The notes under the pieces: model-generated
What the model saw: the letters and a program-made list of their open reading frames with translations, nothing else
Database searches by the model: none
Told to the model about the DNA's origin: nothing
Program-made: the position numbers and the translations under genes
Assembly (NCBI GenBank): GCA_020852515.1
Contig: JADZAS010000015.1
Location: 186,001-250,000 of the forward strand
DNA from: Phycisphaerales bacterium
GTDB taxonomy: Bacteria > Planctomycetota > Phycisphaerae > Phycisphaerales > UBA5793
DNA length: 64,000 nt
Reading direction: 5' to 3'
Shown here: positions 1-8,763 of the stretch, one piece after another
Numbering within the stretch: the first letter of the stretch is position 1
How the letters are laid out: every line of letters starts with the position of its first letter

Positions 1-1
1 G

Positions 2-190
2 TGCCCAGTCAGCCTCCCTTCGGTCATGAGAATCTGGGGTCGAATGACGACGCGAAGGCTCCCGCAGAACCTCAGCCCCGTGGAAGGCTGCGCCGCGGAG
101 CGCTTGGCCCGCGACGCGTACCATCCCCTGGTTCGGCTGCCGACGCAACATCCGGGCGACCCGTTGGTTAAAGAGGCAGCCGACTGCTGA
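2..190 (+). CDS. C-terminal end of an unknown protein (5' truncated by the window edge)
   Basis: A frame open from the window edge ends in TGA at 188-190, 14 bases before the pseudopilin start. Most of its codons end in G or C, as in the real genes here, and this favours it over the neighbouring frame that stops at 169-171. The visible 62 residues (ending in VKEAADC) contain no motif I recognise, so no function is proposed. The short distance suggests co-transcription with the pseudopilin downstream. The start lies outside the window. Confidence 0.45.
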   Translation, partial: CPVSLPSVMRIWGRMTTRRLPQNLSPVEGCAAERLARDAYHPLVRLPTQHPGDPLVKEAADC

Positions 191-204
191 AGGGGACCGA
201 GTCG

Positions 205-777
205 ATGCGCCACGCGCGGGGTTTCACGCTGCTCGAACTGCTGGTGGTGATGGGCTTGATCAGCCTGCTCATCGCCATGCTCATGCCCAGTCTCTCCTGG
301 GCCCGCAAGAGCGCCCGGCGCACCGCCTGCGCCTCCAATCTCCACCAGATCGCCATCGGCCTGACGAACTACCTCGGCGACAGCGACGGGATCCTGCCCT
401 ACTTCATCCCGCTCTCGAAACAGAATGGCGAGGAAGACCAGTCGGACATGCTCAAGGCGCTGCGGCGCTACATCGACGGCGATCCGGTCTGGACGTGCCC
501 TGACGACAATACTGGTGTGGCCGAGCAGCTCGGCTCAAGTTACGACTACTGGCCGGGCTGGATCATGTGGGCGCGCGAGTTGTTTAAGGGCGATCCGCCG
601 CGATCCGTGGCCCGGGTGGTGACGAAGTTCTATGAGTTCTCGCCGGAGAAGTATCCGGTGATGGCCGATGCCGAAGGCTGGCACGTGCCGCTGGATGAAA
701 CGGGTAAGAACGCGTCGTGGTGGGATGGATCGGTCTCGTCGCTGCGCGACTGGACGAATCCGCGCTGGCGCCAGTGA
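205..777 (+). CDS. Type II pseudopilin-like protein (prepilin N-terminal cleavage/methylation domain)
   Basis: A 190-residue protein with a class III prepilin leader. A short basic start (MRHARG) is followed by FTLLELLVVMGLISLLIAML, with the cleavage glycine at 6, Phe at +1 and Glu at +5, then a hydrophobic helix to about residue 30. The C-terminus has a WWDGSV segment like the H-X9-DG motif of the large planctomycete pseudopilin families. The family's N-terminal helix is processed by prepilin peptidase and anchors the protein in the inner membrane or a pseudopilus. No secretion ATPase or pilin peptidase is nearby, so its partner system is unknown. A purine-rich GAAGGGG upstream supports the start. 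It precedes the 806 gene by 28 bases, probably in one transcript. Confidence 0.8.
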   Translation: MRHARGFTLLELLVVMGLISLLIAMLMPSLSWARKSARRTACASNLHQIAIGLTNYLGDSDGILPYFIPLSKQNGEEDQSDMLKALRRYIDGDPVWTCPDDNTGVAEQLGSSYDYWPGWIMWARELFKGDPPRSVARVVTKFYEFSPEKYPVMADAEGWHVPLDETGKNASWWDGSVSSLRDWTNPRWRQ

Positions 778-805
778 TGATCGAATCTTCGCATGCAGGT
801 GATCG

Positions 806-1549
806 ATGAGTTGGCGTGATGCAATCTCCGGCTGGGGCGAGGCGCTGCGAAAGCAGGGCCGCTTTCTGCGCGAGCCGCGCGCCATCTGGGCGATGAGCAT
901 CAGCGGCGGCCTCGTGCTTGCGGGCGGGGCCGTGCTGGGCATTCTCGCGATGCTCCCCCTGCCCGAGCCGGATGTGATGGGCGACGATCTGCACGAGGTC
1001 GCGACGTTCGCGATGGCGGAAGACTTCAACCGCCTCACGCCTCGGGAGCGGATCAGTTACCTCCAGAAGTTCTTCGATCGATTCCGCGACTTCGACGAAG
1101 AGGACGCGGCCGAACTTTCGGAACTGATCGCCGATCTGAACTTCAAACTGCGCGAGCAGATCGAAGAGAACATGCGGCGACTGGCCGTCGATTTCCTCGC
1201 CGAGTCGGCGATGGAGTACACGAACGTGCCCGCCGACGAGCGCGAGGCCTTTCTGCGCAACCTGCTGCTGGAGTTGGACAAGATCGGCGACGGCTTCTCC
1301 GGCCGGGAGCGCGACATCAGCGACGCCGAGCGCATGGCCGCGATGGAGCGCCAAGGCAAGCGCGAGCAGGAGCACGCCAGCGAAGAGATCGGCTCGACCG
1401 TCGATCCGCGCGGGGTGAACATGATCTTCAACCTCTACGAGACCGAGGTCTCGGGCAAGGTGCCCGCCGTGCAGCGCGGCGCCATCGCCCGGCTCATGCT
1501 CGATCTCACGAAGATCCGCCGCGGTCAGTCGATCAATCCTCGCAACTGA
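806..1549 (+). CDS. Single-pass membrane-anchored protein of unknown function
   Basis: 247 residues. A cytoplasmic basic N-terminus (about 27 residues) is followed by one hydrophobic segment (about residues 28-50, IWAMSISGGLVLAGGAVLGI). The rest is a long, highly charged, probably helical domain rich in Glu, Arg and Asp with no recognised motif. It directly follows the pseudopilin gene and could be co-expressed with it. By topology the large domain would be periplasmic. I do not recognise the family; an envelope scaffold or assembly role would be a guess. The start is preceded by a weak GGTGATCG. Confidence 0.7.
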   Translation: MSWRDAISGWGEALRKQGRFLREPRAIWAMSISGGLVLAGGAVLGILAMLPLPEPDVMGDDLHEVATFAMAEDFNRLTPRERISYLQKFFDRFRDFDEEDAAELSELIADLNFKLREQIEENMRRLAVDFLAESAMEYTNVPADEREAFLRNLLLELDKIGDGFSGRERDISDAERMAAMERQGKREQEHASEEIGSTVDPRGVNMIFNLYETEVSGKVPAVQRGAIARLMLDLTKIRRGQSINPRN

Positions 1550-1562
1550 AGACGGCACGTGC

Positions 1563-1579
1563 GGCGCTGATTGAGCGCC
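1563..1579. terminator. Hairpin between two convergent genes
   Basis: GGCGCT-gattg-AGCGCC forms a perfect 6-bp stem with a 5-base loop. It starts 14 bases after the 806 gene's stop and abuts the pntB stop codon. There is no T-tract on either side, so it would be a U-less terminator serving both directions. Confidence 0.5.
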
Positions 1580-3019
1580 CTACTGCTCGGTCAGCGCTTT
1601 GCTCAGATCGCTGATCGACTTCTTGGCATCGCCGAAGAACATGAGCGTGTTGGGCGCGAGGAAGAGTTCGTTTTCGACGCCCGCGTAGCCTGCGGCGAGC
1701 GATCGCTTGCAGACGATGACGGTCTGCGCCTTATCGACGTTGAGAATCGGCATGCCGTAGATCGGGCTCGACTTGTCGTGGCGCGCTGCAGGATTGACGA
1801 CGTCGTTGGCGCCGATGACCATCGCAATCTCGGCCGTCTCGAACTCGGGATTGCACTGATCGAGATCGAGCAGCCGGTCGTAAGGAATGTCCACCTCGGC
1901 CAGCAGCACGTTCATGTGTCCGGGCATGCGGCCGGCGACGGGATGGATGCCGAAATAGACCTCAGTACCAGCCTTCTGGAGCAAGTGGTACAGATCGCGC
2001 ACGGCGTGCTGCGCCTGGGCGACGGCCATGCCGTAGCCGGGCACGATGATGACCTTGCGCACCCCATCTAGCATCATGGCGAGTTCTTCGGCGTCCACGG
2101 TGCGCACGGGCCGGTCGTCGTGCTGCTGGCTGGCGGCGCCGGTGCTGTCATCGGTGCCCACCCCTCCGAAGAGCACGTTGGCGAGGCTGCGGTTCATCGC
2201 CTTGCACATGATTGACGTGAGGATGATCCCGCTGGCGCCCACGAGCGCGCCCGACACAATCAGCGCCTTGTTGGGCGGGTCGAGGATGAAGCCCGTGGCG
2301 CACGCGGCGATGCCGGAGTAACTGTTGAGCAGGGCGACCATCACGGGCATGTCCGCCCCGCCGATGGCGATGGTCAGCGTCACGCCGAGGATGGATGACA
2401 GAGCCGCGATGATCAGCAGCGTCCAGCCGGCCGTGTTGTCCAGGCCGATCCAGAAACTGGCGACGACCGACAGGCCGAACATCAGCGCGTTGCCGATGAG
2501 TTGCCCGGTCCACTGGCGCGGCCGGCCGGCGATGAGGCCCTGCAGTTTGCCGTATGCGACCATGCTGCCGGTGAAGGTCACGCAGCCGACGAGCACGCTC
2601 AGGCCCATGGTCAGGCCCTGGTCGAAGGTGATGGGCAGCGTGATGTCATCCGAGCGGCGCAGGTATTCGCTGCCGACGACGAGCACCGACGCCAGACCGC
2701 CGAATCCGTTGAAAAGCGCCACGAGCTGGGGCATGGCGGTCATCTGGATGCGGATGGCCAGAACAGCGCCGACGGCTGAGCCCACGACCATTCCTGAGAT
2801 GATCCAGATGAGGCTCATCGCGCTCTGGATGTAGAGGGTGGCGACGATGGCCAGGAGCATGCCGACGCCGGCGGTCATGTTGCCGCGCCGCGCGGTGCGC
2901 GGCGAGCTGAGTTGCTTGATGCCGAAGATGAACAGGACCGCCGCGACGAGATACGCGATGTCCTGAGTCAATTCAACCCACAGCGGCATGGGCGTGACGA
3001 TAGTGGCGAGGTGGAGCAT
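1580..3019 (-). CDS. pntB: NAD(P) transhydrogenase subunit beta
   Basis: 479 residues, close to the usual 460-480. This is the beta subunit of proton-translocating transhydrogenase, which carries most of the membrane channel and the NADP(H)-binding domain III and uses the proton-motive force to drive hydride transfer from NADH to NADP+. The first ~285 residues are a run of hydrophobic helices. Domain III follows, with the nucleotide loop PGYGMAVAQAQ at 327-337 and GANDVVNP at 403-410, both diagnostic of the family. It is the third gene of the pntA1-pntA2-pntB operon, 66 bases after pntA2. The likely role is NADPH supply for biosynthesis. Confidence 0.96.
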   Translation of the reverse strand: MLHLATIVTPMPLWVELTQDIAYLVAAVLFIFGIKQLSSPRTARRGNMTAGVGMLLAIVATLYIQSAMSLIWIISGMVVGSAVGAVLAIRIQMTAMPQLVALFNGFGGLASVLVVGSEYLRRSDDITLPITFDQGLTMGLSVLVGCVTFTGSMVAYGKLQGLIAGRPRQWTGQLIGNALMFGLSVVASFWIGLDNTAGWTLLIIAALSSILGVTLTIAIGGADMPVMVALLNSYSGIAACATGFILDPPNKALIVSGALVGASGIILTSIMCKAMNRSLANVLFGGVGTDDSTGAASQQHDDRPVRTVDAEELAMMLDGVRKVIIVPGYGMAVAQAQHAVRDLYHLLQKAGTEVYFGIHPVAGRMPGHMNVLLAEVDIPYDRLLDLDQCNPEFETAEIAMVIGANDVVNPAARHDKSSPIYGMPILNVDKAQTVIVCKRSLAAGYAGVENELFLAPNTLMFFGDAKKSISDLSKALTEQ

Positions 3020-3085
3020 GTGGTGGAATCCAAACCTGCAAGACCCGACGCCGCACTGATATGCGGCCGGCTGTCAAACTCGGGA

Positions 3086-3433
3086 TCACTTCCTCTTGAA
3101 CATCTGCAGCATGCGATCGGTGACGAGAAAGCCGCCGACGACGTTGATCATCGCAAACACGATGGCGAGAAAGCCCAGGACGGTGACGGTCCAGTGGCCC
3201 GGCTCCATGTGAATAATGCAAATGAGCGCGCCGACGATGGTGATGCCTGAGATGGCGTTGGAGCCGCTCATCAGCGGGGTGTGCAGCGTCGCCGGCACCT
3301 TCTGGATGATCTCGAATCCGTAGAGCGAAGCGAGCACCAGGATGAACAGCACCGCGATCAGCAGCGCCGAGCGCGTCGTGGGCGTCGCGTCTTGCGCGAG
3401 CAGCACTGACATCATGTTCCATGCACCGGTCAT
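3086..3433 (-). CDS. pntA2: NAD(P) transhydrogenase subunit alpha, membrane part
   Basis: 115 residues, almost entirely three to four hydrophobic helices. It corresponds to the membrane part of the alpha subunit, which is a separate gene in Rhodospirillum-type three-subunit enzymes. Motifs include FLAIVFAMINVVGGFLVTDR near the C-terminus, where the family ends its channel helices. Its ATG overlaps the pntA1 stop (ATGA, 3430-3433), indicating translational coupling. The split alpha arrangement is also common in other bacteria and does not point to transfer. Confidence 0.93.
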   Translation of the reverse strand: MTGAWNMMSVLLAQDATPTTRSALLIAVLFILVLASLYGFEIIQKVPATLHTPLMSGSNAISGITIVGALICIIHMEPGHWTVTVLGFLAIVFAMINVVGGFLVTDRMLQMFKRK

Positions 3434-4593
3434 GTGGCGGCTCCTTGAGTCGCGGTGGCCACGGCGCTCAGGCCCAGTGCCTGGCGCACGCGAGGCGAAA
3501 CGATTTCCCCGTCGTGCGTCACAGTCATGCCCGCGACGACTTCATCCTCGAAGTTCAGGGTGAGGTTCCCCTGTTTGTCGGCAATTGTTCCCAGCAGCGT
3601 GGTGAGGATACGGCTGAGCATCTGGCTCGCGTGGTACGGGATCGTCGCAGGCAGGCCGGTCAGTCCGATGATGGTGACATGGTGCCTGGTAACGATGCGG
3701 CCGGGCTCAGTAAGCGTGCAGTTGCCGCCCGTCTCCGCGGCGAGATCGACGATGACTGAGCCGCGATTCATGCCGCGCACCATGTCTTCATCGATCAGTT
3801 TGGGCGCCGGCCGGCCGGGGACGGCGGCAGTGGTGATGACCACGTCGGCCCCGATCACCACGTTGTGCATCTGCTGGCGCTGCTGCTGCTGTTCGGACTC
3901 GCTCTGGGCGGCGGCGTACCCCCCCTGCCCTTCCTTCTTTTCGATCTGGAACTCGATGAAACGGGCCCCGAGGCTCTCGACCTGCTCCTTGACCGCCGGG
4001 CGGAGGTCATAGGCTTCGACGACGGCGCCCAGACGCTTGGCGGTCGCAATGGCCTGCAGTCCCGCAACGCCGGCCCCGATGATGAAGACCTTGGACGCGT
4101 TGATCGTGCCCGCAGCAGTCATCATCATCGGGAACTGCCGGGGCAGGTGCGTCGCGCCGAGCAGCACGCCCTTGTAGCCCGCCAGGCTCGACATGGCCGA
4201 GAGAACATCGACGGCCTGGGCGCGGGTGATGCGCGGCACGAGTTCGTAGGCCATGGCCGTGACGGCGGCAGAGACGCAGGCGTTGACGATTTCGGGATTC
4301 TGAAGCGGCGCGAGCATGCCGATGAGCACGGCGCCGCGCTTCATGCGCTCGACGTCGCCCGGTGTGGGCGCCCCGACCATCGCGACGACGTCGCTGGTGC
4401 TCCACAGCTCGTTCGCGTCGGCGGCGACGGCAGCGCCTTCGTAGGCTTTGTCGTCAAAGCCGGCTTCAAGGCCGGCGCCGGATTCGAGCAGCACCTTGAT
4501 GCCGACGCGGCTGAGCCGCTTCATGGCGTCGGGAGTCAGCGCGACGCGCTGGTCGCCCGAGCGGCTCTCGTTGGGAATGCCAAGTGTGATCAC
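3430..4593 (-). CDS. pntA1: NAD(P) transhydrogenase subunit alpha, NAD-binding part
   Basis: 387 residues, matching the ~380 expected for the soluble NAD(H)-binding domain I. It is related to alanine dehydrogenase. The N-terminus GIPNESRSGDQRVALTPD is characteristic, and the Rossmann loop GAGVAG lies at 173-178 with the acidic strand end in EAYDLRP. A Gln-rich run (QQQQRQQ, about 234-241) lies in the mobile-loop region. The start is GTG with GGGAGGG five bases upstream. It is first in the operon and faces the DNRLRE protein gene across a 122-base gap that should hold the operon promoter. Confidence 0.95.
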   Translation of the reverse strand: MITLGIPNESRSGDQRVALTPDAMKRLSRVGIKVLLESGAGLEAGFDDKAYEGAAVAADANELWSTSDVVAMVGAPTPGDVERMKRGAVLIGMLAPLQNPEIVNACVSAAVTAMAYELVPRITRAQAVDVLSAMSSLAGYKGVLLGATHLPRQFPMMMTAAGTINASKVFIIGAGVAGLQAIATAKRLGAVVEAYDLRPAVKEQVESLGARFIEFQIEKKEGQGGYAAAQSESEQQQQRQQMHNVVIGADVVITTAAVPGRPAPKLIDEDMVRGMNRGSVIVDLAAETGGNCTLTEPGRIVTRHHVTIIGLTGLPATIPYHASQMLSRILTTLLGTIADKQGNLTLNFEDEVVAGMTVTHDGEIVSPRVRQALGLSAVATATQGAAT

Positions 4594-4715
4594 GTTGCCC
4601 TCCCATGAAGGAAAACGGCGATGAAACAGCGTGCCGCGCTATGCTAGGGTGGCGAATCGGCTATGCCAGTCCGCAATAGCCGGATTGGCTGTCTCGGGCG
4701 ATGATCAGGGTGAGA

Positions 4716-5645
4716 TTACTGTACCCTGGCGGCGGCGATGTTGGAGACCCCGCCCTGCTGTGCCGCCTGAATCCACACGCCGCGCCCGGCCGCGCCCGGC
4801 GGAATGCGGCGGGCAAAAGACGCGTGGCCGTTGCTGTCTGCCACCGCGTCGCCGGCGCTGGTCGGATTGCGCAGGCCGAGCGTGACGCCCAGTTGGTTCA
4901 CGCGCTGCTCGCCCAGACCGGACAGGCTGTAGATGAAATGGACCCGCTGGCCGGGCGTCGCGCCGGTCACATCGAATGTCGTCGTCTGGCCCGCGGTGAG
5001 GCTGTCGTAAGCCAGCGTCATCACCGGCGCATCGCCCAGCGCCGTCTCCACGTTGAGTTGGAGGCGCCGCGAGGGGTCCGCGGCATACTCGCGGCTGTGG
5101 AAGTAGCCCAGGCGCGAAGCACCGGCGCTTTCGAAGGTGTTCTTGTACATCCAGCCCTGGTGCGACTGGCTCGTGATCTCATCCTGCACGAGAGCGGTCA
5201 CGTCCCAGTCGATCCAGCCGGTGTAGAAACTGTCGCCCGTCTGGGCCGTGGCCCAGACCTGGCTGGCAAAAGCCGGCTGGTTGGCCCAGGTGACGGTGCT
5301 CTCATCCCAGGTGGAGGTGACCTTGTGGACGTTTGTGTCGAGCCCGCCCGCGGCCGGCTCGGTATCGAACTGGTACGCGCTCAGCACAGCGCCGGTAATC
5401 GCGTTCGAGTTGCCCGGCAGCAGGTCGAGCAGGTCGAAGCGCACAAAGGTGCGGATGTTGCCCAAGCCCCAGAATGAGCCGCGGCCGATCCAGATCACGT
5501 CTGATGAGCCGTTGTTCTCGTTTGGCGCAACGTCGCGGGTGTGGGCGTCGGCGGTCGGATAGAGCGTAACGACGCTCTGGGTGCGGGCTGCGGCGGTGAA
5601 TGCGTTGGCGGCAAGCAGACAGGTCAAGGCGGTCGTGGGGCGCAT
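4716..5645 (-). CDS. Secreted DNRLRE-type protein with a C-terminal secreted module
   Basis: 309 residues with a signal peptide (MRPTTALTCLLAANAFTAAA). The N-terminal ~190 residues resemble the DNRLRE/CBM96-type jelly-roll: DAHTRDVAPNENNGSSD, FVRFDLLDLLPGN, STWDESTVTWANQP and WDVTALVQ are the usual signatures. The last ~95 residues form a second module (TFDVTGATPGQRV ... TLGL ... ADSNGHASF) that looks like the secreted protein at 47129-47518. The start was moved inward to the ATG with GGAGGAGAG in front; a longer open frame upstream is Arg-rich and not signal-like. A role in binding polysaccharide or the cell surface is plausible but unproven. Confidence 0.82.
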   Translation of the reverse strand: MRPTTALTCLLAANAFTAAARTQSVVTLYPTADAHTRDVAPNENNGSSDVIWIGRGSFWGLGNIRTFVRFDLLDLLPGNSNAITGAVLSAYQFDTEPAAGGLDTNVHKVTSTWDESTVTWANQPAFASQVWATAQTGDSFYTGWIDWDVTALVQDEITSQSHQGWMYKNTFESAGASRLGYFHSREYAADPSRRLQLNVETALGDAPVMTLAYDSLTAGQTTTFDVTGATPGQRVHFIYSLSGLGEQRVNQLGVTLGLRNPTSAGDAVADSNGHASFARRIPPGAAGRGVWIQAAQQGGVSNIAAARVQ

Positions 5646-5811
5646 GGGTTCTCTCCTCCGGTGGTCGGTTCGTGGTTTGGAATCGTTCTGAGGATACAGG
5701 AAATCGAAGGGGAACGCAAGGGTCGGAAGAGGCGGGTGCCGCTGTCGGGTCGGAATACCGTCTTTGGGGCGCTGTCCTATTCGTGCGGACACGCCGCGCT
5801 GGAGAGATGAG

Positions 5812-6051
5812 ATGTGCAAGGCGAACCCATCCCGCCAAAGTGATCGCCGCCGGCGGCTCAGCGCATTTCTCTCCAGCCACTGGGCCGAATGCTGCCTCGC
5901 GGTGGCCATGCTGGCGGCGATGGCGGTCTCGGGTTGCGATTCGTTCTACATGTGGACCGGCCCCGACGGGCAGACCCGCTACACATCCGATCCGCCCGAG
6001 TCGTACCCGGTTGAAGAGCGCGCAAGGGAGCACCCTGCGTTCTGGCGTTAA
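5812..6051 (+). CDS. Small lipoprotein, DUF4124-like
   Basis: 79 residues. A basic N-terminus and hydrophobic segment lead to the lipobox AVSGC (Cys about 41), so the mature protein is a lipoprotein of fewer than 40 residues. The mature part, FYMWTGPDGQTRYTSDPPES, resembles the short DUF4124 motif (aromatic-x-W-x-D-x-x-G-x-x-x-Y-S-D-x-P). The ATG at 5812 has GGAGAGATGAG upstream; a longer in-frame start at 5764 lacks support. It is divergent from the DNRLRE gene. Confidence 0.65.
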   Translation: MCKANPSRQSDRRRRLSAFLSSHWAECCLAVAMLAAMAVSGCDSFYMWTGPDGQTRYTSDPPESYPVEERAREHPAFWR

Positions 6052-6156
6052 GCCCGATAACCGGTAACGCCATTCACTCAGTTCGGGTGCATAGTCCGGT
6101 CGCGGCTGCGTTAGACCCGCCGCGGGACTGGGAACGGGAAAACTCCTTCCAGCTGC

Positions 6157-6187
6157 TTGCAATGGCCGGCCGAACGTGTTCTAATAC
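6157..6187 (+). promoter_or_regulatory. Candidate sigma70-type promoter for the DUF6159-like gene
   Basis: TTGCAA (6157-6162) lies 17 bases from TCTAAT (6180-6185); the overlapping TAATAC (6182-6187) is an alternative -10. A transcript starting near 6193 would carry the AAGGAG site before the ATG at 6226. Assigned by resemblance only. Confidence 0.4.
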
Positions 6188-6225
6188 CCGCGATCGGGAT
6201 CCGCCCCCTCACCAAGGAGCCTGCG

Positions 6226-7098
6226 ATGTTCTCATCCATCGGCCGCAGTTGGGAGTTCGCGAAGATGAGCTACGGCATCATCTGGGACTTCAAGCAACTG
6301 ATCGTCTTTCCGATCATCTCGACCTTTGCCGCCCTGGCGGTGCTCGCGTCCTTCCTCATCCCGCTCTGGGGCACGGGCACACTGGAGCAGTGGATGGAGT
6401 TCATGGACCGCGAAAGCGGCGCCCAGGGTGGTCCGCCGGTGCTGTTCTACGTCGTCGCTTTCGCGTTCTATTTCGCCAACTACTTCGTGATCATCTTCTT
6501 CAACGCCGGGCTGACGGCGTGCGCGTTCCGCGTGCTCGAAGGGAAAGCGCCCACGGTGGGCTACGGGATGTCGATGGCCGGCAAGCGCCTGCCGCAGATC
6601 CTCGGCTGGTCGCTCGTCTCGGCGGTGATCGGCGTGCTGCTCAAGGTGGTCGAGAATGCCAATGAGAAAGCAGGCCAGTGGATCGCCGCCCTGCTCGGTT
6701 CGGCGTGGACGGCGATGACCTACTTCGTGGTGCCCGTAATCGTGCTCGACGGCGCCGGCCCTTACGCGGCGTTCAGCAAGTCGATGTCCACCCTCAAGAG
6801 CACGTGGGGCACGGCGCTCGTGGGCAACTTCTCGCTTGGCCTGCTTTCCTTCCTCGTCATGCTGCCGGTCATGCTGATCTGCGGCGTGCTCGGGTTTCTC
6901 GCCTGGCAGTCAGGCAGCACGGCCCTGTTCGTGCTGGTCGTCGTGGTCGGCGTGGCGATCGTGGTCATGACCACGGCATTCACGAGCGCGGCGGACGTCG
7001 TGTTCAAAGCCATTCTGTACAACTGGGCAACCGGCAAGACGGCGCCGGCGGGCGTGGACACCGTGTATCTGCAGGAGGCATTCCGCTCGAAGAGCTGA
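6226..7098 (+). CDS. DUF6159-like integral membrane protein
   Basis: 290 residues with about six hydrophobic segments. The N-terminus (SIGRSWEFAKMSYGIIWDFK followed by QLIVFPIIS) matches the start typical of the DUF6159 family: a short amphipathic stretch, a lysine-containing turn, then membrane helices in two bundles. The family's function is unknown. The end of the protein (AILYNWATGKTAPAGVD) is also family-like. The ATG at 6226 has AAGGAG nine bases upstream. It appears to be monocistronic, with its own promoter candidate. Confidence 0.75.
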   Translation: MFSSIGRSWEFAKMSYGIIWDFKQLIVFPIISTFAALAVLASFLIPLWGTGTLEQWMEFMDRESGAQGGPPVLFYVVAFAFYFANYFVIIFFNAGLTACAFRVLEGKAPTVGYGMSMAGKRLPQILGWSLVSAVIGVLLKVVENANEKAGQWIAALLGSAWTAMTYFVVPVIVLDGAGPYAAFSKSMSTLKSTWGTALVGNFSLGLLSFLVMLPVMLICGVLGFLAWQSGSTALFVLVVVVGVAIVVMTTAFTSAADVVFKAILYNWATGKTAPAGVDTVYLQEAFRSKS

Positions 7099-7245
7099 CA
7101 ACGCGAACCGCGGCGGCGGCCCGGATCAGCGGCGGCTATGATTCATTCCGGAACTCGCCAGGGATTCGGGCGTCCAACAACCTGTTCTGGCCGCGTGGTT
7201 TGTCGCGTGGCGCCCGGTCCGATTCTGCTCTGAAGGGAAGGCCCC

Positions 7246-7956
7246 ATGCTCCAGTCTGCTCGCTTCTCAATCGCCGCGTTGTGCCTGGCCGCCCCCATGG
7301 GCCTGCTCACCGTCACGCTGGCCGGCTGTGGCGACTCGGGCGGCGAAAGCGCCGCGGTCGAAGAGGCCCGCTACGTCGTGCCCAGCGATGAGCCCGGCAC
7401 GCCCATGTCCGATACCGGTTTCATCCGCGTGGACGACCGCATCGCCGGCGGCCGGCTTATTTCGACCACCGCAAGCAAGCTGAATCTCACGGACGAAAAG
7501 CCTCGCCGCATCATCGACGGGCGGCAGGTCTTCACCAAGGCCCAGTACACGGCGTTCGTCAACTCGCCGGTGCTCCGCCTCGAAAAGATCTTCAGCCCGG
7601 CAGACGCCGTCGTCGTGATGGTGGACGTGGGGAGCGAGTCGCCGTTCCCGCTCAAGTCCGTTTCGAGCGCCGATCGCGACAAGTTCATTCCCGCGCCGGT
7701 GCTGCACGATGACATCGGCAACACCTACTGGCCGGTCGGGTATTTCTACAAAGACCTCGACAACGAGACGCTGGAGATCAACATCGACCTGTCGAGGCAG
7801 TTCAAGGACCTCAACCGCATTCCGCCGCTCAGCCGCTCCAAGCGACAGGAACTCACGCTCGTGTATCAGGTCAATCTCGGCGTGAACCTGACGGCGATCA
7901 GTTACGGCGGGCACGAGAAGCGGACGTTCAACATCGCCACGTCCGACCGGTTCTGA
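7246..7956 (+). CDS. Lipoprotein of unknown function
   Basis: 236 residues. Signal peptide with lipobox LAGC (Cys about 28), followed by a Gly/Ser/Glu linker typical of an exported lipoprotein. The body is a mixed beta-rich domain with no motif I recognise (for example RLEKIFSPADAVVVMVDVGS and TLVYQVNLGVNLTAISYGGH). The start has AAGGGAAGG upstream. It converges on dapB with 7 bases between stops. Envelope location is supported; function is not. Confidence 0.75.
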   Translation: MLQSARFSIAALCLAAPMGLLTVTLAGCGDSGGESAAVEEARYVVPSDEPGTPMSDTGFIRVDDRIAGGRLISTTASKLNLTDEKPRRIIDGRQVFTKAQYTAFVNSPVLRLEKIFSPADAVVVMVDVGSESPFPLKSVSSADRDKFIPAPVLHDDIGNTYWPVGYFYKDLDNETLEINIDLSRQFKDLNRIPPLSRSKRQELTLVYQVNLGVNLTAISYGGHEKRTFNIATSDRF

Positions 7957-7963
7957 CGCCGCT

Positions 7964-8743
7964 TCAGCCGGGCGCGGGTTTATCAGCCGGCGCCACGCTC
8001 GCGCTGAGCAGATCCGCCATGTGGTAGAACCCCGGCGGCTGGCGCACGAGCCACTGTCCCGCCCGCAGCGCGCCCAGCGCAAAGAGCGATCGCGAGGTGG
8101 CCCGGTGCGTGACCTCGATGTATTCACCCTCGCCGGCAAAGCGAACGGCGTGTTCGCCCACGACGTCGCCGCCGCGCAACGCGTGAATCTGTTCGCGTTC
8201 GACGGCGGCTCCGCCTCGGCGCGCAGCGTCGGCGAGCATGAGCGCCGTGCCCGAGGGCGCATCCTTCTTGCGGCTGTGATGGGCCTCCACGATCTCCACG
8301 CGATACCCCGGCCCGAGGCTGCGCGCGGCGATCTCGACAAGCCGCGCGCATGTCGCCACGCCAATGCTGGTGTTGGGCGCCAGCAGCACGGGGATGCGCC
8401 GCGCCGCCGCCTGGAGGACCTGCACGATCGACTCGGGCAGCCCCGTCGTGCCCACGAGCAGCGCCGCCCCTTCGCGCAGCGCGATCTGGATGGCGGTTTC
8501 GGTCCCCGCGGGCGTCGAGAAGTCGATGACCAGATCACACTTGCCGCCGTAGTTGGGCGTGACGACTGTCGCGTGATCGGCGCTGCTGAACGAAGATTGC
8601 CCCAGACGGGTGCTGCGCGGGTGGGCCACGGCTCCGACCAGTTCCCAGTGCTTCTCGTCAGCGCCCGCCAGTTCGCAGATCAGCCGGCCGACCCGGCCGC
8701 TGGCGCCCGTCACCACGAGGTTGATGTACTGGCGTTCGCTCAT
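7964..8743 (-). CDS. dapB: 4-hydroxy-tetrahydrodipicolinate reductase
   Basis: 259 residues. It catalyses NAD(P)H reduction of the dipicolinate precursor in the diaminopimelate/lysine pathway. The Rossmann loop GASGRVG is at 13-19, the GTTG motif at 98-101, and the active-site block EAHHSRKKDAPSGTA at 153-167, with the catalytic His pair and Lys intact. It sits 20 bases downstream of cdaR on the same strand, so c-di-AMP synthesis and DAP production (peptidoglycan precursor and lysine) are probably co-transcribed. The start has GGAAGG upstream. Confidence 0.95.
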   Translation of the reverse strand: MSERQYINLVVTGASGRVGRLICELAGADEKHWELVGAVAHPRSTRLGQSSFSSADHATVVTPNYGGKCDLVIDFSTPAGTETAIQIALREGAALLVGTTGLPESIVQVLQAAARRIPVLLAPNTSIGVATCARLVEIAARSLGPGYRVEIVEAHHSRKKDAPSGTALMLADAARRGGAAVEREQIHALRGGDVVGEHAVRFAGEGEYIEVTHRATSRSLFALGALRAGQWLVRQPPGFYHMADLLSASVAPADKPAPG

Positions 8744-8763
8744 GCCCTTCCTGCCTGTTTCAC

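Noticed and set aside
1-171. Alternative frame at the left window edge ending at 169-171
   Set aside because: Its third codon positions are less G/C-biased and its translation is Pro/Arg/Gly-rich, unlike the frame ending at 188-190.
5646-5909. N-terminal extension of the DNRLRE protein
   Set aside because: It is Arg-rich, overlaps the divergent lipoprotein gene and would bury the signal peptide; the inner ATG has a good ribosome site.
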